64,000 bases of DNA from Pseudonocardiales bacterium (GCA_019243635.1 JAFAUB010000031.1:1-64000), one strand, 5' to 3'; numbered from the stretch's first letter, positions 18,302 through 28,176 are shown. Translations and numbers: made by a program. The notes: a model not told the origin generated them from the letters alone.

Positions 18302-20722
18302 ATGGCGGGCTCTGGTGCCCTGCCTCACGGCGACGGTCCGGACACCTCCGCCGCCGACCTGGGCAGAGCCCGAGCCGCTCTGCTCGGCGCGGGTCCCCGG
18401 CAGCGCCGGCTGAGCGCCGAGGCGCTGCGGGCAGCGCTGGCGGACCTCTACGATCTGTGGCTCACCTCCCGATGCGCGGCGGTGGGCGTGGGTCGCGGCA
18501 GCGCGTTGGTCGCGGTCGGTGCTCTGGGCCGCCGCGAGGTCGTGCCGTACTCCGACCTGGACCTGCTGTTGCTGCACGACGGTAGGCGCGACGTGACCGA
18601 GCTCGCGAACTCGCTGTGGTACCCGCTGTGGGACGCCCGCATCGACCTGGACCACAGCGTGCGCACCGCGGGGCAGGTCGTACAGGTGGCGGTCACCGAC
18701 CTGCGCGCCGCGCTGGGGTTGCTGAACGCCCGTCTGATCGCCGGAGACGGTGCGCTGTTCACCGCGATGGACACCGCCGTGCGGCGAGCCTGGCGCACGG
18801 GGATCCGCGGCCGGTTGGAGGAGCTCGTCGAGTCGACGCGGCAGCGCTGGCTACGCAGCGGTGACATCGCGCACCGGGTGGAACCGGACCTCAAGAACGG
18901 CCACGGCGGGTTGCGGGACGTGCAGCTGCTGGACGCGCTGTCCGCGGGCCAGCTCGCGGACAGCGCCGGGCCGGACGTGCGCGCGGCACGTGACCTGTTG
19001 CTGGACGTGCGCACCGAGCTGCACCTGCTCGCCGGCAGAGGCCGCGACGTGCTCCACGCGCAGGAGGCCGACGAGGTGGCTGCAGTGCTGGCGCTCGGTG
19101 ATCGGTTCGACCTGGCCAGACGCCTGTCCGGAGCGGCGCGGACCGTCGTCTACGCGGTGGATGTCGGGTTGCGCACCGCCCGGGGTGCACTGCCTCCTCG
19201 CGGGCGCGCCCGGCTGACCGGGCTGCGCAACCTGGAGTGGGGGCCGCAGCGCCGCCCGCTGGACGACGGGGTGGTCGAGCACGCCGGCCAGGTGGCGCTG
19301 GCCCGCGGCGCCAACCCGGCGCGGGACCCGGCGCTGGCCCTGCGGGTCGCGGCCGCGGCGGCGCGAACCGGTATGCCGGTCGCTACCGGCACCCTCAGTA
19401 CCCTCGCCGACACCGCCCCGGAGCTGCGCCGGCCGTGGCCCCGAGCAGCGCTGGAGGAGCTGCTGTCGCTGCTGGGTGCCGGGCCGCCGACGGTGGATGT
19501 GATCGAGGCCATGGACCGCACCGGGCTGTGGGGCAGGTTGTTCCCGGAATGGGGCATGGTGCGTGACCTGCCGCCGCGGGACCGGGTACACGTGTGGACC
19601 GTGGACCGGCATCTGGTGGAGGCCGCGGCGCAGGCGGCTCGGTTGACCACCACGGTCGCTCGTCCGGACCTGCTGCTGCTCGGCGCGCTGCTGCACGACC
19701 TGGGCAAGGGCCGCGGCGGTGACCACAGCATCGTCGGCGCGGCGCTCGCCGAGCAGATCGGGCACCGGCTCGGGCTGCCGACCTCGGATGTCGGGACACT
19801 CCGCGCGATGGTGCGCCACCACCTGCTGTTACCCCACACCGCGACCCGTCGAGACCTCGACGACCCCGCGACCGCGCAGCGGGTGGTCGACACCCTCGGC
19901 GGGGATCCGACCCTGCTGGAGCTGCTGGTCGCGCTGGCCGAGGCCGACAGTCTGGCCACCGGCCCGGGGGTCTGGACCGAGTGGCGCGCCGGCCTGATCC
20001 GCGACCTCGCCGAGCGTTGCCGAGCGGTGCTGGCCGGCCGGCCCGTGCCGGCACCGGAGCCGCTCACCGACGAGCAGCGTGCGCTGGCGGAACGGGTCAT
20101 CACGACCGGCTCGCCGCACGTGGCGGCTACCTCCCCGGCGGGGCGGGGAGTGACCACCACCGTCATCATCGTCGTGGCCCCTGGCCGGCCCGGTGCGCTC
20201 GCCCTGGCCGCCGGAGTGCTCGCGCTGCATTCGCTGCAGGTCCACGCGGCGGACATCCGGGTCGTCGAGCTCCCCGGAGGATCTGCGGCGGTGAACAGCT
20301 TCACCGTCTCACCGCGCTTCGGCCGCCCGCCGGACGCCGCGCTGCTGCGTCAGGATGTGGTGCGGGCGCTGGACGGCTCATTGCGACTGGCGGACGCGCT
20401 GGCGGCCAAGGAGCGTGACTACGGCGAGACCCCAGCATCCGACCCGGGGTCCGGAGACGTCGAGACCAAGGTGCTGTGGTTCGACGACGAAGCGACCGGA
20501 GCGGTGGTCCTCGAGCTGCGTACCGCTGACCGGATCGGGTTGCTACACCGGGTCGCGGCGGCGTTGGGGAGCACCGCAGTCGCTGTCCGCTGGGCGCGGG
20601 TCGTCACGTTGGGCAGCTCGGTGGTGGACTCGTTCGGCCTGACCAGCCCCGGTGGTTCCAGCGCGCTGCCTGTCGAGGTACGAGAGCAGGTCGAGCTCGC
20701 GGTGCTCAGCGCGGCCCGGTGA
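18302..20722 (+). CDS. glnD: PII nucleotidyltransferase GlnD
   Basis: A bifunctional enzyme that modifies and demodifies GlnK Tyr51 according to glutamine level. The protein has 806 residues. The N-terminal nucleotidyltransferase has GALGRREVVPYSDLDLLLL. A linker and an HD phosphohydrolase domain follow (RDRVHVWTVDRHLVEA, then LLGALLHDLGKGRGGDHS), and two C-terminal ACT domains sense glutamine (TVIIVVAPGRPGALALAAGV; VLELRTADRIGLLHRVAAAL). In actinobacteria the nucleotidyltransferase is generally an adenylyltransferase, so that activity is more likely than uridylylation. ATG 18302 sits behind a duplicated ribosome-site sequence. Confidence 0.95.
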   Translation: MAGSGALPHGDGPDTSAADLGRARAALLGAGPRQRRLSAEALRAALADLYDLWLTSRCAAVGVGRGSALVAVGALGRREVVPYSDLDLLLLHDGRRDVTELANSLWYPLWDARIDLDHSVRTAGQVVQVAVTDLRAALGLLNARLIAGDGALFTAMDTAVRRAWRTGIRGRLEELVESTRQRWLRSGDIAHRVEPDLKNGHGGLRDVQLLDALSAGQLADSAGPDVRAARDLLLDVRTELHLLAGRGRDVLHAQEADEVAAVLALGDRFDLARRLSGAARTVVYAVDVGLRTARGALPPRGRARLTGLRNLEWGPQRRPLDDGVVEHAGQVALARGANPARDPALALRVAAAAARTGMPVATGTLSTLADTAPELRRPWPRAALEELLSLLGAGPPTVDVIEAMDRTGLWGRLFPEWGMVRDLPPRDRVHVWTVDRHLVEAAAQAARLTTTVARPDLLLLGALLHDLGKGRGGDHSIVGAALAEQIGHRLGLPTSDVGTLRAMVRHHLLLPHTATRRDLDDPATAQRVVDTLGGDPTLLELLVALAEADSLATGPGVWTEWRAGLIRDLAERCRAVLAGRPVPAPEPLTDEQRALAERVITTGSPHVAATSPAGRGVTTTVIIVVAPGRPGALALAAGVLALHSLQVHAADIRVVELPGGSAAVNSFTVSPRFGRPPDAALLRQDVVRALDGSLRLADALAAKERDYGETPASDPGSGDVETKVLWFDDEATGAVVLELRTADRIGLLHRVAAALGSTAVAVRWARVVTLGSSVVDSFGLTSPGGSSALPVEVREQVELAVLSAAR

Positions 20723-20746
20723 GCGCCGGGGCTACCATCCGGCCGC

Positions 20747-21577
20747 ATGCACGGAACCCGGGACGAGGTCGTTCCCCTACCTCCGCCGTTCGAGATCGTG
20801 TTGCGTGGGTTCGACCGCCAGCAGGTCATCGACCATGTCAACGCTCTGAAAGCTCATATCGCGAGTATCGGCGCTGAACGCGACGCCGCGCTGCGGCGGG
20901 CCGCCGACGTCGACGAGAAGCTCGAACAGCTGCGCCGCGAAGCCGCCGAGGCGAGCAGGCAGGTCGACCGCCTGCAGCGGTCCCCGCTGACCGCGGCGAC
21001 CGCGCGGATCCAGCGCATGCTGCAGATGGCCGAGGATGAGGCCGCCGAGCTGCGGGCCACCGCCGAGCGGGAGACCACCTCGCTGCGCGAGAGCGCCCGC
21101 GCCGAGGCCGATCGGCTGCTGGCCGAGACCAGTCAGCAGTGCAAGCGCCTGGAGATGGAGTCCACGAGCCGGCGCCAGGCCGTGGAGGCTGAGTCCGCGG
21201 CCCGACGTCAGCGGGCGGAGCAGCAGTCCGAGCGGGACATCGCTCGCCGCGAGGCCGAGACGGACGCCTGGATCCGCGACTACCAGACCCGTAGCGTCGC
21301 CGCGCTGCATCTGATCATGCAAATGGCGGGCGAGCGGCTGAGCAGCCGGGTGGTCAAGGTCACGCGGCAGGTCACGGCGGCCCGAGCGCTGCGCTCCGAG
21401 GTCATCAGTCAGCTGTCCGAGGTGCACCGCATGCTGATGGAGGCGCTCGGTGTGGTCGACCAGCCCACCCCCGCCGAGCAGGCCGAGCACGTCGAGCCGG
21501 CCGAGCACGTCGAGCCGGGGGACGGCTCATCCCTGCCGGCGGACCAACCCACAGCCAGGTTCGGGCTACGTCCATAG
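20747..21577 (+). CDS. DivIVA-like coiled-coil protein
   Basis: 276 residues. The first ~50 (VPLPPPFEIVLRGFDRQQVI) resemble the membrane-binding N-terminal domain of DivIVA/Wag31, which recognises curved membrane. A long, highly charged coiled coil fills residues ~50-190 (runs such as AEDEAAELRATAERETTSL), then a helical segment and a disordered tail with a direct repeat (AEHVEP twice). No enzyme motif is visible. It probably acts in envelope or polar-growth organisation, or as a scaffold. It is not clear whether it belongs to the glnD transcript (24 bp gap) or is independent. Confidence 0.75.
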   Translation: MHGTRDEVVPLPPPFEIVLRGFDRQQVIDHVNALKAHIASIGAERDAALRRAADVDEKLEQLRREAAEASRQVDRLQRSPLTAATARIQRMLQMAEDEAAELRATAERETTSLRESARAEADRLLAETSQQCKRLEMESTSRRQAVEAESAARRQRAEQQSERDIARREAETDAWIRDYQTRSVAALHLIMQMAGERLSSRVVKVTRQVTAARALRSEVISQLSEVHRMLMEALGVVDQPTPAEQAEHVEPAEHVEPGDGSSLPADQPTARFGLRP

Positions 21578-21929
21578 CGGATGGCGGACGCCGCAGCCGC
21601 GAGGTCGAGGTCGAGGTCGAGGTCGAGTAGTCCTACCCAGTCACAGTTGCGGATATTCACGCTCCCCGGCGGTGCCTGCCGGCGGCACGCTGGTTGGGTG
21701 GCTCGGAGGTGGTCGAGCCGACACGGGCCGCGACCCGGGCCGAAGAGTCGGGCCGCGGATGTGGCGCCTCGACCACCGAGCCCTTGCCGGATCGCCGGCA
21801 GCCCGGGGTGGGGCCTGGGATGCCGGCGATCCAGGCTCTCGCGTCCACAGCGGCGCGGTTAGGCTGGCCGGAGAAGCAGTCAGACTCCGGGGCCATCACC
21901 CCGCCGGACCCCAAGGGAGTACGACCGGC
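21578..21929 (+). other. ffh leader region with hexamer repeat and large stem-loop
   Basis: No gene is convincing here. GAGGTC is repeated 4.5 times at 21601-21627. An imperfect long stem follows: 21700-21717 (GGCTCGGAGGTGGTCGAG) pairs with 21768-21782 (CTCGACCACCGAGCC) with a three-base bulge, and the intervening sequence is also GC-rich and self-complementary. It could be a terminator for the coiled-coil gene or a structured 5' leader for ffh. There is no U-tract, and conserved SRP-RNA loop sequence was not recognised. Confidence 0.55.
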
Positions 21930-23492
21930 GTGTTCGACACCCTCTCCGACCGGCTCACGTCAGCGTTGTCCAGCCTGCGCGGCAAGGGCAGGCTCTCCGA
22001 GGCCGACGTCGACGCCACCGCCCGTGAGATCCGCATCGCACTGCTCGAGGCCGACGTCGCGCTGCCGGTGGTCCGCCAGTTCGTCGGGCAGGTCAAGGAG
22101 CGCGCCAAGGGCGCCGAGGTCTCCGGCGCGCTGAATCCCGCCCAGCAGGTCATCAAGATCGTCAATGAGGAGCTCGTCGGCATCCTGGGCGGGCAGACCC
22201 GGCGTCTTGAGCTGGCCAAGGCGCCCCCGACTGTGATCATGCTGGCCGGCCTGCAGGGTTCCGGGAAGACGACACTGGCCGGCAAGCTCGCCCGCTGGCT
22301 GCGCACCCAGGGCCACACCCCCCTGCTTGTCGCCGCGGACCTCCAGCGCCCCAACGCGGTCACCCAGCTTCAGATAGTGGGCGAGCAGGCCGGGGTGCGG
22401 GTGTTCGCGCCCCATCGGGGCGCGCAGGCGACCGGTCAGACCGCGGAGCTGGGCAGCGCACTCGGCGACCCGGTCGAGGTCTCCCGCCTCGGAGTGGCCG
22501 AGGCCCGGGCCCGCCAGCACGACATCGTCATCGTGGACACCGCCGGCCGGCTGGGCATCGACGCCGAGATGATGCGTCAGGCCGCCGACATCCGCGACGC
22601 GGTGACGCCCACCGAGATACTGTTCGTCGTCGACGCCATGATCGGCCAGGACGCGGTGACCACCGCCGAGGCTTTCCGCGACGGCGTCGGCTTCACCGGC
22701 GTGGTGCTGACCAAGCTGGACGGTGACGCCCGCGGTGGCGCGGCGCTGTCGGTGCGGCAGGTCACCGGTGCGCCGATCCTGTTCGCGTCCAACGGGGAGA
22801 AGCTGGAGGATTTCGATGTCTTCCACCCGGACCGGATGGCCAGCCGGATCCTGGGCATGGGAGATCTGCTCACTCTGATCGAGCAGGCCGAGCAGGCCTT
22901 CGACGCCGAGCAGGCCGAGCAGGCCGCCGCCAAGATCGGCAGTGGTGAGCTGACCCTGGAGGACTTCCTGGAGCAGATGCAGGCCATCCGCCGGATGGGG
23001 CCGATCGCCAACCTGCTCGGGATGCTGCCCGGCGCGGCCGGAATGAAGGAGCAGCTTGCCCAGGTCGATGACAAGCAGCTGGATCGGCTGCAGGCCATCA
23101 TCTGCGGCATGACCCCCGCCGAGCGGGCCGATCCGAAGATCATCAATGCCTCCCGGCGCCAGCGTATCGCCCGGGGCTCCGGAGTGGCGGTCAGCGAGGT
23201 CAACCAGCTGGTCGAGCGGTTCTTCGAGGCTCGCAAGATGATGCAACAGATGGCCGGCCGGTTCGGTTTCCCCGGGGCCGGTCCCGGACGCCGCGGCCAC
23301 AAGGGCCGCAAGGGCAAGAAGGGCAAGGGGCGGGGCCCGACGCCGCCGAGGACACGCGGTGGGTTGTCGGGGGGGCTGCCTGCGGGGCTGCCGGGCGGCA
23401 TGCCTGAGCTGCCCGACCTATCCGCTCTGTCCGGTCTGGATCAGCTGCCTCCCGGCTTCGACCCGTCGAAGCTGAAGTTCCCCAAGAAATGA
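21930..23492 (+). CDS. ffh: Signal recognition particle GTPase Ffh
   Basis: Ffh binds signal peptides and SRP RNA and delivers nascent membrane proteins to FtsY. GTG 21930 (MFDTLSDRLTSAL) gives 520 residues and follows AAGGGAG. The N domain (~1-90) is followed by the G domain with GLQGSGKTTLAGKLA, DLQRPNAVTQL, DTAGRLGID and TKLDGDARGG, then the methionine-rich M domain (DFLEQMQAIRRMGPIANLLG, INASRRQRIARGSG). The C-terminal tail is Lys/Arg/Gly-rich and ends FDPSKLKFPKK, the common form in actinobacteria. Its stop overlaps the start of the amidohydrolase gene by 4 bp (ATGA). Confidence 0.97.
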   Translation: MFDTLSDRLTSALSSLRGKGRLSEADVDATAREIRIALLEADVALPVVRQFVGQVKERAKGAEVSGALNPAQQVIKIVNEELVGILGGQTRRLELAKAPPTVIMLAGLQGSGKTTLAGKLARWLRTQGHTPLLVAADLQRPNAVTQLQIVGEQAGVRVFAPHRGAQATGQTAELGSALGDPVEVSRLGVAEARARQHDIVIVDTAGRLGIDAEMMRQAADIRDAVTPTEILFVVDAMIGQDAVTTAEAFRDGVGFTGVVLTKLDGDARGGAALSVRQVTGAPILFASNGEKLEDFDVFHPDRMASRILGMGDLLTLIEQAEQAFDAEQAEQAAAKIGSGELTLEDFLEQMQAIRRMGPIANLLGMLPGAAGMKEQLAQVDDKQLDRLQAIICGMTPAERADPKIINASRRQRIARGSGVAVSEVNQLVERFFEARKMMQQMAGRFGFPGAGPGRRGHKGRKGKKGKGRGPTPPRTRGGLSGGLPAGLPGGMPELPDLSALSGLDQLPPGFDPSKLKFPKK

Positions 23493-24592
23493 CGGTGTCC
23501 CGTCCTGGGTCCTCCTCTGGGACCCCGGTCATGCACCTGCGTGGGGTGTCGCTGCCCGCGGGGCGGCCTGGCGAGGTGTGGGTGGCCGACGGGGTGGTCC
23601 GCGCCGAGCCGGTGCCCGGTGCGGTCACCGTCTGTGATGGCGGCTATCTGCTCCCGGGCTTGGTCGACGCGCACTGCCATGTCGGTATCGGCGCGCGGGG
23701 GCCGGCGAGCCTGGCCGAGGCCGCCGAGCAGGCCGCCGCTGACCGGGACGCCGGCACCCTGCTCATCCGGGACTGCGGAGCCCCGATCGACACCCGTCCG
23801 CTGCGGGCCCGTGTCGACCTGCCGCGGATCATCCGGGCCGGCCGCCACCTGGCGCGTCCCAAGCGTTACATCCCGACCATCGGCGTGGAGCTGGACGAAC
23901 CCGAGCTGCTCCCGCAGGCCGTGCGGGAGCAGGCGGCGGCCGGGGACGGCTGGGTCAAGCTGGTCGGCGACTGGATTGATCGCTCGACGGGCGATCTCGC
24001 GCCGCTGTGGCCCGATCACGTGCTGGTCGAGGCGGTCGCCGCCGCGCACGCCGCTGGGGCCAGGGTCACCGCGCACGTCTTCGGCGCTGAGGCGCTGCCA
24101 GGTCTGATCACTGCCGGCATCGACTGCATCGAGCACGGCACCGGCCTGTCCGCCGACACCATCGCCGAGATGGCCGCTCGCGGGACCGCCCTGGTGCCCA
24201 CGCTGATCAACATCGAGATGTTCCCCACGATCGCCGACCGCGCCGGCAAGTACCCGCGCTACGCCGCGCACATGCGCGCGCTGCACGCCCGGGTCCGGGA
24301 CACCGTCGGTGCCGCCGTCGAGGCGGGGATCCCGGTCTATGCTGGCAGCGATGCCGGTGGTGGTATCCAGCACGGCCGTCTGGTCGATGAGATCGCCGCG
24401 TTGCGCACCGTCGGGCTGTCCGGTGCGCAGGCGCTGGCGGCGGCGAGCTGGGCGGCCCGCGACTGGCTGGGCGTTCCCGGCCTGGTGCCCGGCGCGCCGG
24501 CGGACCTGCTGGTCACGCGCACCGACCCGCGGCTGGACCCGGATACCCTGCGGGACCCGGTGTTGCTGCTGCTGCGCGGTCGGGCGCTATGA
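23489..24592 (+). CDS. Amidohydrolase-superfamily metal-dependent hydrolase
   Basis: 367 residues, with the TIM-barrel metal-dependent hydrolase pattern: HxH metal ligands in LVDAHCHVGIG (~65), a likely bridging Lys in GWVKLVGDW, His in VTAHVFGAEAL and IEHGTGLS, and the catalytic Asp in AGSDAGGG. The C-terminal GLVPGAPADLLVT strand completes the small beta domain. The substrate could be an imidazolone-, dihydroorotase- or prolidase-like amide and cannot be set from sequence. Its start overlaps the ffh stop and its stop overlaps the CPBP gene start (ATGA both times), so the three genes are translationally coupled. Met14 (23531) is an alternative start. Confidence 0.85.
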   Translation: MTVSRPGSSSGTPVMHLRGVSLPAGRPGEVWVADGVVRAEPVPGAVTVCDGGYLLPGLVDAHCHVGIGARGPASLAEAAEQAAADRDAGTLLIRDCGAPIDTRPLRARVDLPRIIRAGRHLARPKRYIPTIGVELDEPELLPQAVREQAAAGDGWVKLVGDWIDRSTGDLAPLWPDHVLVEAVAAAHAAGARVTAHVFGAEALPGLITAGIDCIEHGTGLSADTIAEMAARGTALVPTLINIEMFPTIADRAGKYPRYAAHMRALHARVRDTVGAAVEAGIPVYAGSDAGGGIQHGRLVDEIAALRTVGLSGAQALAAASWAARDWLGVPGLVPGAPADLLVTRTDPRLDPDTLRDPVLLLLRGRAL

Positions 24593-25338
24593 GCACGCTC
24601 GTGCGGGATGTCCGCTGCGGCTGGCTCATGCTCGCCTGTTTCGTGGTCGCGGAGATGACCTTCCTGGTGGCGTCGGTGCTGGTCCTGGTGCCCTTCGTGC
24701 CGGCCTCCCGGCACGGGGGTGCGGGTCCGCGGCTGCCAGGTAGCGCACTGGTCACCGCACTCGTGGTGCCGACCGTGGCGGCCGCTGTGGTCGCGGTAAC
24801 CGGCGCCGGGCTCCTCGGCGGGGGGAACCTGGCGGAACGTTTGCGCAGCCAGCTCTCGGTGCGGTGGCGACCGCGCGACGTCGGCCTCGGGCTGGCGCTG
24901 GGCGTCGTCGGTCTGCTCGTTACCCTGCCGGCCGCCGCGCTCTGGGCGCGCTGGGTCGGTGGCAGCCGGGCGAACTCGGCGGTGGGGGAGGTGTTCGACG
25001 GTCTGCGGCTGCCACTCGGGTTGGGGCTCACCCTGTTCTTCGCGGTGTGGCTGGTCGCGCCGGTGTGCGAGGAGGTGATCTACCGCGGCGTGCTGTGGCG
25101 GGCGATGGAGTACTGGCGGTGGAACCGCTGGGTGATCCTCGGGCTGACCACGGTGCTGTTCTCCTGCGCTCACCTGGAGCTGCTGCGCACCCCGCTGCTG
25201 GTGGTGGTTGCGCTGCCGATCGGGCTGGCGCGGTTGCTCACCGGCAACCTGCTGGCCAGCATCGTCGCCCACCAGGCGAACAACTTCCTGCCGGCGCTCG
25301 GGCTCCTGCTGATCACCCAGGGTGTTGTGTCCGGATAA
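24589..25338 (+). CDS. CPBP-family intramembrane metalloprotease
   Basis: 249 residues with about six hydrophobic segments. The CPBP/Abi motif EExxxR is present as CEEVIYRGVLWRAMEY, followed by SCAHLE (second motif, His) and a third conserved stretch ending HQANNFLPAL (His/Asn). This family includes Rce1-like prenyl-protein proteases and bacterial proteins linked to bacteriocin self-immunity or membrane proteolysis. No bacteriocin gene is nearby, so a housekeeping membrane protease is more likely. It is coupled by ATGA to the amidohydrolase gene. Confidence 0.88.
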   Translation: MSTLVRDVRCGWLMLACFVVAEMTFLVASVLVLVPFVPASRHGGAGPRLPGSALVTALVVPTVAAAVVAVTGAGLLGGGNLAERLRSQLSVRWRPRDVGLGLALGVVGLLVTLPAAALWARWVGGSRANSAVGEVFDGLRLPLGLGLTLFFAVWLVAPVCEEVIYRGVLWRAMEYWRWNRWVILGLTTVLFSCAHLELLRTPLLVVVALPIGLARLLTGNLLASIVAHQANNFLPALGLLLITQGVVSG

Positions 25339-25560
25339 GGCCTGACCGGTGCGTCCGACACCGGCGCGCAGCGACCACCGGTTGTGGATGGGTGATACAG
25401 GGCGCCGGACGCCTCTGGCACAATGGGTCGCTGTTGTCGCGGCGAGTCCTCGTCATCGCGCCGCGACCACTGACCTCGCGAGCGCCGCCGGTCCGGGCCC
25501 CCAACCATGGGCCGCGCGCTCACCGTGAACACTCGCGCGTTGACAGGAGTAGCTCGCCCC

Positions 25561-26061
25561 GTGGCTGTCAAGATCAAGCTCATGCGGCTCGGCAGGATTC
25601 GCCGGCCGTACTACCGGATCGTCGTCGCCGACGCCCGCACCCGCCGCAACGGCAAGGCGATCGAGACGATCGGCAAGTACCACCCCAAGGAGCAACCCAG
25701 CGTCATCGAGGTCGACTCTGAGCGGGTGCAGTACTGGCTCGGTGTCGGGGCTCAACCCACCGAGCCGGTTCAACACATCTTCCAGATCACGGGGGACTGG
25801 CAGCGGTTCAAAGGTCTCCCGGGTGGTGAGGGCACGCTGCGGCGTGCTGAGCCCAGGCCCGACAAGGCCGAGCTGTTCAACCGTGCGCTGGCGCAGGCCG
25901 GCGAGGTGCCGACCACCGAGGCCACCACGCCGCGGAAGAAGGCCGCCCGCCAGACCGACACCGGTACGGTCGCGGATGCCCCGAGGACGGCTCCAGAAAC
26001 GGCTCGAGCCGGAGGTGAGGACCGGGAGGACACCGCGACGGTCGCGGACGGCCAGGTGTGA
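25561..26061 (+). CDS. rpsP: 30S ribosomal protein S16
   Basis: S16 of the small ribosomal subunit, 166 residues from GTG 25561 ([20 protein letters not shown]), with AGGAG 11 bases upstream. An in-frame ATG at 25507 would add 18 residues with no counterpart in the family. Residues 1-80 are the conserved S16 fold. The C-terminal extension (~85-166) is Ala/Thr/Glu-rich and carries a small repeat (TVADAP, TVADGQ); long tails are usual in actinobacterial S16. The 222-base region upstream holds no gene. Its stop overlaps the KH gene start. Confidence 0.97.
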   Translation: MAVKIKLMRLGRIRRPYYRIVVADARTRRNGKAIETIGKYHPKEQPSVIEVDSERVQYWLGVGAQPTEPVQHIFQITGDWQRFKGLPGGEGTLRRAEPRPDKAELFNRALAQAGEVPTTEATTPRKKAARQTDTGTVADAPRTAPETARAGGEDREDTATVADGQV

Positions 26062-26297
26062 GCATGCTGGCCGACGCGCTCGAGCATCTCGTGCGGGGAA
26101 TCGTCGACAATCCGGACGATGTGCGCGTCCAGCTGGTGACCACGCGTCGGGGCCGTACTCTCGAGGTGCACGTCCATCCCGATGATCTCGGTAAGGTGAT
26201 CGGCCGGGGTGGACGCACCGCCACCGCGCTGCGCACGGTGATGAGCGGTATCGGCGGGCGCGGGGTTCGCGTCGACGTCGTCGACACCGATCGCTGA
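26058..26297 (+). CDS. KH-domain RNA-binding protein (KhpA/YlqC family)
   Basis: 79 residues (77 if ATG 26064 is used) with one KH domain; the conserved GxxG RNA-binding loop is [20 protein letters not shown]. The family binds RNA with KhpB and affects ribosome assembly and cell-size control. Its usual position between rpsP and rimM is preserved, and the GTGA overlap with rpsP implies coupling. A 28-bp gap leads to rimM. Confidence 0.93.
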   Translation: MSMLADALEHLVRGIVDNPDDVRVQLVTTRRGRTLEVHVHPDDLGKVIGRGGRTATALRTVMSGIGGRGVRVDVVDTDR

Positions 26298-26325
26298 CTT
26301 TCGGTGGCTGACGGAGGCGGCTGAG

Positions 26326-26850
26326 GTGTCTATCATGCGGCCGGGCAGGGACACTCGTCGGGTGGTCGGCCGGATCGGCAGGCCACATGGCCTCCGTGGG
26401 GAGGTGGCCGTGCAGGTGCGCACCGACTTCCCCGAGCAGCGGTTCACCGCCGGTGCGCAGCTTCGCACCGACACCGGCCGCACCCTCACGGTGCAGACCG
26501 TCCGTCCGCACGGGGCAGCCTTGCTCGTGCGGTTCGCCGGGGTGGTCGACCGAGACGCGGCAGCGGAACTACGCGGCCTCCTGCTGACCGTCGAGGCCAC
26601 CGAGCTGCCCGAGCTGGACGACCCCGACGAGTTCTACGATCACCAGCTTGAGGGCCTGGCCGCCGTGGGGCCCGACGGCGCGGCGCTGGGCACGGTGCGC
26701 GAGGTCGTGCACGCCCCGGCCAGCGACCTGCTGGTGCTGGAGACAGACCACGGCGAGGCGCTGGTGCCCTTCGTGCGGGCGATCGTGCTCGAGGTGGACC
26801 TGGCTGGTGGCGCGGTGGTGCTCGACCCGCCTGCCGGGCTGCTCGACTGA
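26326..26850 (+). CDS. rimM: Ribosome maturation factor RimM
   Basis: This 174-residue protein assists maturation of the 30S head and binds S19. The N-terminal RimM domain (VVGRIGRPHGLRGEVAVQVR) is followed by the PRC-barrel (EFYDHQLEGLAAVGPDG ... ALVPFVRAIVLEVDLAGG). The GTG start follows GGAGG with 9-base spacing. It lies in the conserved rpsP-KH-rimM-trmD-rplS order, with 12 bp to trmD. Confidence 0.96.
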   Translation: MSIMRPGRDTRRVVGRIGRPHGLRGEVAVQVRTDFPEQRFTAGAQLRTDTGRTLTVQTVRPHGAALLVRFAGVVDRDAAAELRGLLLTVEATELPELDDPDEFYDHQLEGLAAVGPDGAALGTVREVVHAPASDLLVLETDHGEALVPFVRAIVLEVDLAGGAVVLDPPAGLLD

Positions 26851-26862
26851 GGGCGTCGCGCT

Positions 26863-27630
26863 GTGCTGATCCAGGTGGTGACGATCTTTCCCGAGTACCT
26901 GGCTCCGGCTCGGGAGGCGCTGCTCGGTCGAGCCATCGAGCGGAACCTGATCGCCTTCACGGTGTACGACCTGAGGGACTGGGCCCACGATGGGCACCGG
27001 TCGGTGGATGACGCGCCCTACGGCGGTGGACCCGGCATGGTGATGCGGCCCGATGTCTGGGGTGCGGCGCTGGACGAGGTACTCGCCGGTGAGCCACCGC
27101 CGCGGTTGGTGGTGCCCAGCCCCGCGGGAGCGCCGTTCACCCAACAGCTGGCCGCCGAGCTGGCCGGGCAACCCCGGCTCGTTTTCGCCTGCGGCCGCTA
27201 CGAGGGCATCGACCAGCGGGTGATCGACGACGCGGCCGACCGGGTTATCGTCGATGAGATCTCGATCGGCGACTACGTGCTCGTTGGGGGTGAGGTCGCC
27301 GTGCTGGTGATGGTCGAGGCGATTGCCCGGCTGCTGCCCGGGGTGCTGGGCAACCCCGCCTCGGCGATGCAGGACTCGTTCTCTGACGGCCTTCTGGAGG
27401 GGCCCTGCTATACCCGTCCCGAGGTGTGGCGGGGCCGGGAGGTGCCCGCCGTGCTCCGCTCGGGCAACCACGCCGCGATCGCTCGCTGGCGCCGGGACCG
27501 CGCCGTGGAGCGCACCGCGGCGCGACGTCCGGACCTGCTGACGGCGCTGCCGCCCGGCGCGCTGGATGCCGAGGACCGCGCCCTGCTCGAGGGCCTCGCC
27601 ACTGCACTCGACGAACGTCGGCCCGGCTGA
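26863..27630 (+). CDS. trmD: tRNA (guanine-N1)-methyltransferase TrmD
   Basis: TrmD methylates G37 of tRNAs reading CNN/GGN codons, preventing +1 frameshifts. 255 residues; the trefoil-knot SAM site is visible in [12 protein letters not shown] and [16 protein letters not shown], and the N-terminal [13 protein letters not shown] loop is intact. The start is GTG after GAGGG. After the stop come 186 bases without a gene before rplS, containing a small hairpin (GGGCG-CTCC-GCCC region near 27770) that may be part of the rplS leader. Confidence 0.97.
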   Translation: MLIQVVTIFPEYLAPAREALLGRAIERNLIAFTVYDLRDWAHDGHRSVDDAPYGGGPGMVMRPDVWGAALDEVLAGEPPPRLVVPSPAGAPFTQQLAAELAGQPRLVFACGRYEGIDQRVIDDAADRVIVDEISIGDYVLVGGEVAVLVMVEAIARLLPGVLGNPASAMQDSFSDGLLEGPCYTRPEVWRGREVPAVLRSGNHAAIARWRRDRAVERTAARRPDLLTALPPGALDAEDRALLEGLATALDERRPG

Positions 27631-27816
27631 TACTGCCCGGCTGACCACTGCCCGGTTTCGTCGCAGGCGGCGGCGTCTGATTCACTTACCGGGTCACAGC
27701 GGAACAAGGTAGGGCTGCCCCAGGGTGGAGGTCCTTGTCGTCACCGGTGCCGCTGTTCGCGCTCACGGCGGGCGCTCCGCCCGTGCACAGCACACGATGA
27801 CAAGGATGGACTTCCG

Positions 27817-28176
27817 ATGAACACCCTGGACGCCCTGGACGCGACGTCATTGCGGTCCGATGTCCCCGACTTCCGGCCTGGTGACACCCTCAAGGTGCAC
27901 GTCCGCGTCATCGAGGGCTCGCGCCAGCGGTTACAGATATTCCAAGGCGCGGTCATCCGCCGTCAGGGTGGCGGAGTGCGGGAGACCTTCACGGTGCGCA
28001 AGGTATCCTTCGGCGTGGGTGTGGAGCGCACCTTTCCGGTGCACACCCCCACCATCGCCAAGATCGAGGTTGTCACCCGCGGTGATGTGCGCCGTGCCAA
28101 GCTGTACTATCTTCGCCACCTCCGGGGTAAGGCTGCCAAGATCAAGGAGAAGCGTGAGACGCCGCCCGCGTCCTGA
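27817..28176 (+). CDS. rplS: 50S ribosomal protein L19
   Basis: Large-subunit protein at the 30S/50S interface, 119 residues, close to family length. Typical features are [40 protein letters not shown], and the basic C-terminus [20 protein letters not shown]. The short acidic N-terminus ([18 protein letters not shown]) is common in actinobacteria. It precedes lepB by 38 bp. Confidence 0.97.
   Translation: MNTLDALDATSLRSDVPDFRPGDTLKVHVRVIEGSRQRLQIFQGAVIRRQGGGVRETFTVRKVSFGVGVERTFPVHTPTIAKIEVVTRGDVRRAKLYYLRHLRGKAAKIKEKRETPPAS

Noticed and set aside
21700-21782. Small SRP RNA gene near ffh
   Set aside because: The stem exists, but the conserved SRP RNA apical loop sequence is not recognisable.
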